Shown here piece by piece: positions 45,567-56,030 of a DNA stretch of 64,000 nt. Positions within the stretch are counted from its first letter, which is position 1; every line of letters begins with the position of its first letter. The stretch lies in assembly GCA_030015575.1 (NCBI GenBank), contig JASDDO010000026.1, positions 196,565,739-196,629,738 of the forward strand, in the 5' to 3' direction. The notes under the pieces were generated by a model. It had not been told where the DNA came from. It worked only from the letters and a program-made list of their open reading frames with translations, and did no database searches. Origin of the DNA: Agapanthus africanus (Eukaryota > Streptophyta > Magnoliopsida > Asparagales > Amaryllidaceae). Position numbers and translations under genes: made by a program.

Positions 45567-45901
45567 CCTTCTGATGTCGACTCTGTCCAGAATAGAGTTA
45601 TTATGTCAATCCAACTACCAATCCTATTAATGGTTCTAGTTTATTATTGAAGATTCTATTATTTCTTTCTTTCCAAATCAGCCAACAAACAGCTGATGCC
45701 CATAAATCGCAAAAAAGAGAGATCTATATAACTTATGGATTGAACCATCCATGCCTCTAAAGGATATGGAAGGTATTAGGTAACGCATGCTGCCTAAGGC
45801 TTTAGGGACTCATCTCAAATCAGCACAGACACTAGACACCTAATGAGAAAATGATCTGCTGTCTCAAATCAGCACAGACACTAAACACCTAATGAGATAC
45901 T
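45567..45901 (-). pseudogene. LINE relic, C-terminal part (minus strand)
   Basis: The minus strand reads ETADHFLIRC near 45850-45810. It then reads CDLWASAVCWLIWKERNNRIF near 45720-45640, apart from frameshifts. These are the end of the zinc-binding reverse-transcriptase domain (zf-RVT) and the tail common to plant LINEs. A 49-bp tandem duplication (unit starts 45813 and 45862) falls in the zf-RVT part. ATACT (45897-45901) is the left target duplication of G. The upstream part of the relic lies beyond G at 58105-58780. Confidence 0.7.
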
Positions 45902-47952
45902 TGTTATTGTATATGCCATAGAGGCCATTACTGTATCATACTAGTTTGTATATTACTTGATGGAATCTTGGGATATTCACAGTTGTATAGACAATCTTGC
46001 TCGAAATGGTAGTATGCTACTTGGTTTGTTTCTAGTTTAATGTGTGCATGTGTTTCTTTTAGCATATCGCCTATACACATTAGTGGAGCCCTTAGGATCT
46101 TTGCTTGATTACCAGCGTTGTGATGGCAGTCACACTAATGGGGGCTGGGTAATCTACAAGCACATCCTTATACAGGTCCCTAGCCGTTGGATTATCGAGA
46201 CGGGGCATCGATACTCCGGAGTAGACTAGCATATGCGCTTCTCATCCCAGCAGGGGAGATGGTCTGTCCCACAACCATTAGTACGTCGTACTTGAGATAG
46301 TATGCGGGTGCTCGTTAGGTTACGAGTACACTAGACAGGACTCGTTGGGAACTGTTGGTTGGTACTATACCTATCGTCAGTTATTAGCTTCCAGTTGACA
46401 TGAATACAGCTTAGTCTGCTGACTTAACACTGTCACTTTGCCTCAAGTGTGTTCCCACTGTTCTTAGATTGCTACCCTACCATGGCTCAAATGAGTCGTG
46501 CAAACAGATAGCAGTTGGGTGCAGTCCCGAAGCACTTGGAGGCAGTGACGGTTAGACAGGATTCGTCTCTCCCGGTATTGGGTGTTGATATCGCGCTGTG
46601 TTTAGAAGAGCCATTACATAAAGTCCCTGGCCAGGGCAAGCGAGATATACTGGTAGCGTTTCCAGTGTTATCTCAGGGTGTTCTGGGCTACACTCCAACA
46701 CGACTTGTACCGCTATTAGGGGACTGACGTTTACCGCCCCCAAGGCCCGCCATGCGATACTGTCAGACGAACAGACCGGACTGTACGGAGATTGTCACAT
46801 TCAGGCTCAGTAGGAGTTCGGATGGGTTCACCTCATCAGTCTTCTTATCGGCATCTACCTGGGGACCGTTACATACAGCTAGTACCGCTTGCGGGCTATG
46901 GTTAAACCCACTGCCAGCGTAGTGTCGAGTCTTTAGAGTCCCACACAGAGGGCTATTCGCCTTTGGGCAAAACAGAGTAGAGGTCGCATGGTTTTGCGAC
47001 GGGGTTCGTTCACATCCGCGTACTTGTGCACGTTTGGTGTCCGGGCAGTTATTACTAGCGGGCTTTGGTTTAAGCCAGATCCTAGTATATGTTTTGGGAT
47101 TGGTTTTATCTCATTGTATTCATGTTCCTCGGAACACGGATGCGGGTGTGTATGCACAGTTGAAAGAGGTAGAGGTAGAGGATTTTCATTAGGGTTGTTG
47201 ATCGTTGACTTTTTCTAAACCCTAATGAGAATGAGAAATATGATTAATAATATTAATTAAGGATTATTGTGTCATGGTTGAGTTGAACATTTGACTTTTG
47301 TTGACTTTGTTGACCGGTTGACCATTGTTGACTTATTGACCATCATCATTTCATTTCAAAGATGTTTCTTGTTTCTTGCAATTGCATTAAATGAATGAAA
47401 TGAAAATGGTCATTCATAAACTAACCATCACAATTTCTTAATTATTATTATTATTATCATTATTCCAAATATGAGAGCATGGTTGTAAAAGATCCTCATT
47501 CTTTCTTGCACTTTCTCTCTCATAGTTTTAGTTCATCCTCTTTCTCTCTCTCAAAGCTCTCATCTCTCATGAGTTGAGAATCATGAGCTCTTGAGATAAA
47601 ACCACCATAACTTCTCTCTACTCATTCTAGGGTTCTAGGTTTATCAAGTCAAGCACTTTAGTTACCTCTAGGTTGAGATAGGAGCTCAAGGTAGAGGCCT
47701 TCAGGTGGATCCTTCTTCGACAAAGAGAAGATTACGAGGAAGAGCCGTTCAAACCACTCCAAGGAGCAAGAAGAGAAGGAGTTCAGGACTTAGGTATAAC
47801 CCCCTAACCGAGTAGGTAAACTTGTAGTTAGTTTGTTAGGTTCTTGTTTAGCAAAGATCCTTTGTTTTTAATCCATGTTGCCTTGTATAAAAAATCATTT
47901 TTTACCTATTCCGCCTCCCCATAAGAACCGGGGTAGGCAACGTGGACTAACA
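45902..47952 (+). repeat. 5' LTR of element G
   Basis: Starts TGTTATTGTATATG and ends GGACTAACA. TTGACY motifs cluster loosely at 47200-47342. It is collinear with 56045-58099. Confidence 0.94.
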
Positions 47953-48159
47953 ATTGTATTAGAGCCTAGCTAAACAACAACTACCATGTTGGCAAAGTAT
48001 TTAGAATTTCGATCCGAGAAAAAATCGCAAAACACGTCAAAATCCTCAAGTTTCTGCCGATTTTTAAAACTGCTCCAAAAATAATTCCACATACCTTAAA
48101 AATCGGTTCAGGGTTTTCTAAGAACATGCAGCAAAAATGAGCCCCTGACTCGGTCAACG

Positions 48160-48208
48160 CGCCGCGGAACCGCGGCGAAACCACGCATTTCGCCGCGGAT
48201 CCGCGGCC
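48160..48208 (+). repeat. GC-rich double palindrome in the leader of G
   Basis: CGCCGCGGAACCGCGGCG (48160-48177) and CGCCGCGGATCCGCGGCC (48191-48208), separated by AAACCACGCATTT. It starts 206 nt after the primer site. Confidence 0.9.
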
Positions 48209-48648
48209 GAGTTGACTCGGCCGTGACTCGGGTTTGCTGCAGTGTGTTCAGTGTTCTGTTTTGGGATTTTTAAAGTATTTTGTTCTGCCCAGAATTTCCA
48301 GAGAACAAAGTTGTGTTTGGGGTAGTTACAAATCCATATTTTTGATCGAAGTTCTGTAGACTTTAGCTAATTGGTTATATCTGTGATGTGATATATGCAC
48401 TGAACGTCAACTAAGTCGATTAGTTGGGGTTGTGCATATCTATGATCTGTAATGTTGTTGGATTGTGTATATGAACTCGTTGGATTGTCGCGGATGAATA
48501 GCCGGGGTTTGTGAGATTAAAGTTTTCTTTATCTTTCATTTGATGTAATATGTAAATTGATTTAATATTATTTATATAGCCGCACATCCGGGATGAGGTT
48601 GTAGCCGCCATTGTATATTATTTCTTTTACTGATTTTGCTCTTAGGAT

Positions 48649-48773
48649 AGACCCAAGGTAGGGTGCACAAACTACCGGGTACCTCGAAGTGCCGAGTGGC
48701 CTACTCATGTTGTTGTGGGAGGTTGCTTCACTACGGGTACTTGGCGGGTAGTTTGCCGCACCCGTAGGGGTCT
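48649..48773 (+). other. Long leader hairpin of G
   Basis: AGACCC/GGGTCT, GGGTGC/GCACCC and AAACTACC/GGTAGTTT as in C. Extra inner pairings GTACC/GGTAC and GAAGTG/TGCTTC are not present in C, whose loop is short. Confidence 0.85.
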
Positions 48774-49325
48774 AGGGTGGGGTTTTAGCTATTCATCGCG
48801 ACCGTGTAATCCGTCTTTCGTTACAGGCTCGAACGAAACGCGGATTCCTAGCATATCCAATGTGTTCATCTGTGATCTGGAATGGCTATCATTGCATTTG
48901 ACGAATGTATATATCTATATATGATATCTAGTAGGCGTTGCTTATGTTTTGCATCCGCACTAGTCCAGCCCCCGCTCTGTTATTAGTTAAGTAACCTAAC
49001 GGGTGTTGACGGGGCCCCGTGGCGAATGCTGATGGCATAAGCGTACGTCATATTTTCATTGTTTTCTGCAATGGTAGGATTAATTGATGGGACGCATTAA
49101 ATTAATGCAAGAAAATAAACCAAAGTTAAGTCGATGGAACAATTTCAAAACCACTCGGTTTCTTTTCAAAACAGAAAACTTTTAAAACACGGAGCTTGAA
49201 CCACTCCTTTTAAAAGCTATCACGTTCCTTCGATTATATCAAGTTCACTACGTTCACGGTTTCGCCAAAACCATTCGTAGCCCTCCGTCATTTCATATGG
49301 ATAGTCAATAGTATTCAAGCTGTGT

Positions 49326-49522
49326 TTGTTGGCCAAAGTCAAGGCATAATGATTGGTAGCTATTGGATATTCATATGTAGCATAGATAGATGCGTTGATT
49401 TGGGACAGTCGTACTGCCTTGTTGGCCAAAGTCAAGGGTAGGTGCGGGTGGGTTCAAATTAACCTGGAAAATGACGGGTAGAACTTGACATGTGACTTAT
49501 GATTTGTTGGCCAAAGTCAAGG
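49326..49522 (+). repeat. Three spaced hairpins in the leader of G (loop CAAA)
   Basis: TTGTTGGCCAAAGTCAAGG is present identically at 49326, 49419 and 49504. Outer arms CTTATGA/TCATAAG pair perfectly at the third copy. Spacings 93 and 85 nt, as in E. Confidence 0.88.
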
Positions 49523-50032
49523 TCATAAGAGCATGAGGCAAAGATCCACATCGGGAGTTTCTAAAGAAACTGAAACTTGCTAGTGCTGCATACCATTTAG
49601 AGTATGATGATTCTGGTAGGATTCCTTCAGTTTTATCACACGATGATATTTGGATCCCGATCCTACTGTGAGTATATGCTACTCCTCGGGAACTTTCTCA
49701 CTTAATGATCAATGCTATAAACCAAGTAGGTGTCTAGAAAGGTGTTAGCGGGGCTACGCCCACAGGGAAAAGAGGTTATTTAATTAAGGAACTTCACGAA
49801 AGCGTTGGAAAACCTCCCTCGAAGTACCAACACTGGCCTGGCTGAACGGTTAAGCAAGTATTGTACGATGAGATTGATCCCGACTAATTCTTCTTTTTTT
49901 TGGTTTGAGGAAGGATTCAAGAAACAGTGGGAGCCATCCTGTTTAGACAAACTAAAAACCACTCTAAACTTGCAAGAGTATCGTGCTAAAGTGTTTCTTC
50001 TCTCTCTCTCCTAATTGCAGCGTCCAAACATC

Positions 50033-52831
50033 ATGACCGGACTTAAATTACTACTAGATAAAAACATACTGACAGGGCCAAACTACAAAGATTGGCTCAG
50101 GAATGTCAAAATGGCAATCACTTATGACAAGTTGGGGTATCTTCTTACCATCAAAGCTCCCCCTGTCCCAGGTCCTCAATCCAGCGTCGCGGATAAGGAA
50201 ATCCGTAAGACCTGGGAGATTGATTGCGAGAAGGCCAAGTGCCTCATGCTTGCCTCTATGGACAACGAACATCAGAGGAGGCACGAGGATATGGATCTTG
50301 AATCCATATTTCTGCACACAAAGGATCTTTATGGAGAACAATCCCGTATCGCCAGATACGAAGTCTCGAAAAAGTTATTTTCGACGAGATTGGCCGTCAG
50401 ATCATCTGTAGCGGAACATGTGCTTAAGATGATTGGCTACATTGAAGAGCTCGCGGACCTCGGGACCACGTTAGAGAATGAGCTCTACACTGACTTGATT
50501 CTCCAGTCCCTTCCTTCCACTTACGCCCTGTTTATCCTGAACTTCAACATGCAAGGAAAAGAAGTTGAACTTCCGGAACTCCTCAACTTGTTGAGGAGTG
50601 CAGAGGGCACCTTACAGAAAGTAAGGGAAACATCCACTTTGTCTGTTGGAGGACCTTCCTCTTCTAGGTCCAAGGCGAAAGCCAAGGGAAAGAAGAAGAA
50701 GAACCCCACCAAACCAAGGGGCTGTGTTAGTAAAGTGGAAACCAAGGAAAAGGCAAAGGTGGCAAAGGTAGCGGGACAGCTTGTGGGGAAGGAAGAGTGC
50801 TTTTATTGTCATAAGAAAGGACACTGGAAAAAGGATTGCAGGGCTTGGAAGGCTAAGAACCAGGACCCGAAGCAAGTTATGGCTTCGGCTTCAGGTGTGT
50901 ATGTTATTGAAAACCGTCTTTCAGTAAACTCTACGTCCTGGGTATTGGATACCGGATCAGGATCTCATATCTGTAATTCTTTGCAGGCACTGAGAAAGCG
51001 TAGGCTTTTGAAGGCAAGTGATATGACCCTCAGAGTTGCAAACGGAGCTGGCATGGATGCTGAGTCCGTGGGGGACTATCACTTGGGATTTTCAGATGGA
51101 CATGTTTTGGTTTTGCGTGACTGTTATTTTGTACCCAGTGCGACTTGTAATATCATATCTGTATCTTTAATGTCTAAAGAAGGTTATGATTTTGCATTTG
51201 TAAGCGATGTTGTAAACATTCACCTTAATCATGTTCTGATTGGGTCGGGTACATTAAGCAACGGTCTATACGTTTTGAACCAACCATAGATTTTCAATGT
51301 CCAGAATACACACAAAAGAATGTCTCCAGAAATAAATCATGCTTTCTTATGGCATTGTAGACTGGGTCACATCAATGAGACAAGGTTAACTAAGTTGCAT
51401 AAAGAAGGATATTTGGATCCGTTCGAATATCAATCATATGCAACTTGTCAATCATGTCTCAAAGGAAAGATGACAAAGAATCCATTCACTAGACACGGAG
51501 TAAGAGAGAGTGAACTCTTGGGGCTCGTACACAGCAATGTGTGCGGTCCAATGTCTACACATGCGCGAAGTGGTTATTCTTACTTCATTACTTTTACGGA
51601 TGACTTTTCAAGGTACGGATATGTCTTCTTAATGAAACATAAATCTGAAGCCTTTGAAAAATTTCAGGAATACAAGAATGAAGTAGAAAAACAAACAGGC
51701 AAAAGTATCAAGTCACTGAGATCTGATCGAGCTGGTGAATACTTGAGTGCCGAGTTCCTGGGTTACCTAAAAGAGAATGGAATTCTCTCTCAACTTACTC
51801 CTCCATACACCCCACAACATAATGGTGTATCGGAGAGACGGAACCGAACCTTATTGGATATGATACGTTGCATGATGAGTAACGCTGAGTTGCCGCGATC
51901 ATTCTGGGGATATGTACTAGAATCAGCTGCATACCTTTTGAACCGAGTTCCAACTAAGACAGTGCCTACCACACCATATCAGATATGGAGTGGGAAGAAA
52001 CCCAATCTTAAGCACATTAAGACATGGGGATGTCCAGTTTTTGTCAAAAAGTAGCATGCGGACAAACTCGAGGCACGCTCAGTACAGTGCAAGTTTGTGG
52101 GATATCCAAAGAACTCCAAGGGATATTTCTTCTATTGCGCAGAGGAACAAAAGGTTTTTGTTTCTCGTCATGCCTACTTCTTGGAAACTGAATTTTTGGA
52201 AAATCAGATAAGTAGGAGCGTAATAGAACTGGAGAAAATTCTAGAACCACAACCTATTACTGAAAGTTTAGTGGAACCAGAGGGTTCGAAAGAACAGGAC
52301 ATTCCTGCGCCGCTCCGCAGAAGTAGTAGGCAGTCTCATCCGCCCGAGAGATACTATGGTTTTCTCATAGACGGGGATAGAGAGGATTCCATCATTGATA
52401 ATGATGAGCCAACTAGCTTCCAGCAGGCCATTCAGAGAGCTGACTCGGTAAAATGGCTGGATGCAATGCGAACCGAAATGGAGTCCATGTACACCAACAA
52501 AGTATGGACTTTGGACGTTGCTCCAGAAGGGGTAAAATCCGTAGGCTGCAAATGGATCTTCAAAAGGAAGATTAGTGTAGATGGACAGGTTGAAACCTAT
52601 AAAGATAGACTTGTTACAAAGGGTTTTCGTCAAAGACCTGGTTTGGACTATGACGAAACCTTTTCTCCAGTGGCTATGCTCAAATCCATTCGGAACCTTC
52701 TTGCCATTGCTGCCTTCCGCGATTATGAGATTTGGCAGATGGACGTAAAGACCGCTTTTCTAAATGGAAATTTGGAGGAGTGTGTCTATATGGACCAGCC
52801 AGAGGGTTTCATTCAGAGTGGGAGCAGCAGG
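50033..52831 (+). pseudogene. gag-pol of element G, 5' part (gag to early RT)
   Basis: The frame from ATG 50033 matches the C polyprotein in order. It has the gag domain, zinc knuckle CYCHKKGHWKKDC, protease DTGSGSHIC, pre-integrase HCRLGHIN, integrase and the start of RT up to EGFIQSGS. TAG stops stand at 51287-51289 and 52052-52054, where C has CAG at the aligned positions. In the second integrase motif G reads SDRAGEY where C has SDRGGEY, leaving the Asp. The frame is otherwise kept and is cut at 52832 by H. No active protein is possible. Confidence 0.93.
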
Positions 52832-54873
52832 TGTTGGGTTTACCTAGCACCTCATCAAGGGTTTAGAAGCATCACATATGCCAAAATCAAATTTTTAAGG
52901 TGCTAAGTGATCTTGCAAAGAATCATAACTAGAAATTTAGGGTTTCTTTTGACTAAGTATCACATGCAAAAGAAAAAGTATCACTAAGAGTAGAGATTAC
53001 AACCTTTGTAGACTTCCCTTGGTGACTCCTTGGCACTTTAAGAGTTTGGAACGGATCGATGGAAGCCTTCCTAGTCCACGAAGATCCACCCGAAGTCTCT
53101 TTGCCCAAAGCTCCTTGCTTTACTTGATATGTGAATGAAGTAGAGCAAACACCCTACACAAATGGGCTAGATGTGTGTAGTATGATGATGTGGTTTGTAT
53201 TCTATAATCAAAACCCTTTATTTTTTATCACCCTCACTCAAAGAAATTTTCAAGAGAGGAAGAAGAAAATGGTGTCTAAGCTTGAGCTTAAAAGACAATG
53301 ATATGAGTGAATTATTGAAATGAGAAAAAATAATCCATATTAATCCTTCTAACTTCAACCATAGTTAGTAATTACTTAGATATTTACTTATTGAGTTAAA
53401 TTCCAAAGGAGAATTAACTCATGGTTAAATGTTAGGTGAAGTTTAGTCAAAGATGATAAACATCAACCATGAGTGAATTATCCTTTCTATTTACTCAAAA
53501 TTATAAATATATATGTAATTACTACAATATGAGTCTTGCATTGCCACCAAATATGTATCAACAACCATGATACAATGTATGTATGTTTGTGTCCATGCAC
53601 ATCATCATGTGCATACATACATGCATACAAAAATAGAAAAAGGGTTTAATTAAAGAATTAATCTAAAAGTCATTTGTTAAATCAACACTTAATTTTGTAA
53701 ACCGGTTATATCACATACGACACGACCAATAGAAAATGCCCGATTAATATACGGTATCACATATCCGTATTTGTTCGGGTCCCCGCGCATATCTCATATG
53801 CACACCACATCTTTTCGCCTGAGCCAGGAAACTTCATTGTGGGACTCTAAGACTCGTCAATACGCCGGCAGTAGGTAATGATCATATCAAATACCTACAA
53901 GCCGCAAGCGGTCAGCTAAACGTAACGGCCACCGGGATATTGAGCGATCAGAAGAAAACCAGCGAAGCTGTCAATACTCCCGTCGAGCCAACTTGCAACA
54001 CTTACTGTACAGTCCGGTCTATTCGTCAGATATGTTGCATATCGAGTCTAGGGATGGAATCGTCGACCCCAATAACTCAATAAGTCATGCTGGTGTATGG
54101 CTCATAACAGATCGAGAAACTACTGATAACGCTTATCAGTAAATCTTAGCAGCCCTGGCCAGGGACTTCCTGTTATAGCCAATCGAGCATAGCACAACAT
54201 CAACTCCCAATACCGGGAGAGACGAAACCCCTCCTATCGCTCATCGCCTCTATGTGCCTCGGGACTGTACCCAAAGTCCACCTGTTTGCACGACTCAGTA
54301 GAGCCGTGGTAGGGTGGATATCAAAGTACAGTGGGAGGACACACAAGACTCTATAACGATCTTGGGTCTACAGACTAACCTGTACCAGTGTCACCTGAGA
54401 ACTGCTATCCGACGATAGATATAATACCACATAGGAGTTCTCTGTGAGTCCGTTCAGTGTACCCAGTCTCCACTGAGCACCCGCATACAATCTTTGGTGT
54501 CACCTCACCAGATGGATATGGGATCATCCATCGCCCATCATATGGGACAAGAATAGTATACGCTAGTCTACTCTGGAATATCGATGCCCCGTCTCGATAT
54601 ACCCACGACTAGGAACAGTTTAAGGATATGCTTATAAACTACACATGCCCCACTAGTATGATCTACATCATAGTCACAGTAGCCAAGCAAATATCCTGAG
54701 GGCTTTATCAACATGTGCAAATGAATAAAAGCATGATCAAATCAACATGTCAAGATAAAGTAAACCAGATAGCATACTATCATGTTGAGCGAGAAAGTCA
54801 TCTAAAATCATATATACATGTCCAAGCATCCACTATACATATAATGGCCTCTAGGGCATACATATATCTAACA
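52832..54873 (-). repeat. Solo LTR H, related to the LTR of element B, inserted in the pol of G
   Basis: On the minus strand it starts TGTTAGATATATGTATG and ends ACCCAACA, 2042 bp, resembling the LTR of B throughout (for example the segment near 53813-53960). No internal region or second LTR is present. The flanks GCAGG (52827-52831) and GCGGG (54874-54878) are a target duplication with one mismatch. Solo LTRs arise by recombination between the two LTRs of one element. Confidence 0.92.
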
Positions 54874-56030
54874 GCGGGAAGGTGTGAAAGTTGCTTAAGT
54901 CCATTTATGGACTGAAGCAGGCATCGCGGAGTTGGAACATCTGTTTTGATGAGACGGTCAAAGAATTTGGCTTTATCAAAAATCCAGATGAACCATGCAT
55001 CTATAGTAAAATTGTAGCACGAACTATCTTATTCCTCGTTTTATACGTGGATGACATTCTCTTGATAGGAAATGACATTCCTATGCTACAATATGTCAAA
55101 GGATTCTTGTCACACAGGTTCTCCAAGAAAGACCTGGGTGATGCCTCTTACATTCTGGGGATCCGGATCCATCGTGATAGGTCCAAGAGGATATTAGGAC
55201 TTTCGCAGTCCAGGTACATCGACACCATACTGAAAAGATTCAGTATGGAAGATTCCAAGCGCGGTAATTTACCATCTTGTCATGGGATCACCCTCTCTAA
55301 AGAGATGTCTCTCAAGACTGATTTGGAAAGGGATCGCATGTCTATTATACCCTACGCTTCTGCGGTAGGCTCTATAATGTATGCGATGTTGTGTACCAGA
55401 CCAGATGAAGCTTATGCACTGAGTGTGGTAAGCCCGTATCAGTCAAATCCTGGGGAGAAGCACTGGATAGCGGTAAAGAACATTCTGAAGTACCTGAGAA
55501 GGACTAAGGACATGTTTTTGGTTTACAGTGGAAAAGACCTCCAGATGGAAGCCTTTGCTGACTCCAGCTTCCAGAGTGACAAGGATGACTCCAAATCTAT
55601 GTCGGGTTATGTCTTTACCCTCAATGGAGGGGCGGTGTATTGGAAGAGTTCCAAACAGGAAACCGTTGCTGACTCGACGATGGAAGCGGAATATATCGCT
55701 GCATCTGATGCCGCAAAAGAAGCCGTCTGGATGAGGAAGTTCTTGACAGAACTTCAGGTGGTTCCGTCCATTGTTGATCCAATACCTCTGTATTGTGACA
55801 ACAACGGGGCTATAGCTTTAGCGAAGGAACCTAGGTCCCATCAGAAGTCCAGACGCATCTTGAGGCGGTATCACCTGATCAGGGAGATCGTGGATCGCCA
55901 GGAGATCGAGGTTCGGAGGGTTGCTACAGAAGATAACACTACAGATCCATTCATGAAGGCCTTACCCCAGACTCAGTTCGAGCGGCTGATCGAGATGATA
56001 GGTCTTCGATACGCCAGTACATGGCCTTAG
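54874..56030 (+). pseudogene. gag-pol of element G, 3' part (RT to RNase H)
   Basis: It continues the frame interrupted by H. A TGA at 54885-54887 replaces the TGC (Cys) of C. Beyond it the frame is open to the TAG at 56028-56030. It contains RT catalytic YVDDILLI and RNase H with ADSSF, TMEAEYIAAS and YCDNNGA. Sequence is close to C over the whole length. Confidence 0.93.

Larger units (their letters stand above)
47954..50032 (+). other. Mutated primer-binding site and structured leader of G
   Basis: TTGTATTAGAGC stands where TGGTATCAGAGC is expected, two changes. The leader keeps the GC-rich double palindrome (48160-48208), the long hairpin (48649-48773), the short hairpin (about 48980-49001) and three spaced hairpins (49326, 49419, 49504). 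It ends with a CT-rich tract and TTGCAG before gag. Confidence 0.85.

Noticed and set aside
45813..45897. A small tandem repeat as an independent element
   Set aside because: A 49-bp duplication inside the LINE relic, without target duplications or terminal structure.
53000..54700. A host gene in the reverse segment within G
   Set aside because: The sequence is the LTR of a B relative throughout; no exon-like frames.
52832..54873. A complete reverse element inside G
   Set aside because: Only one LTR is present with its target duplication; there is no primer site, interior or second LTR.
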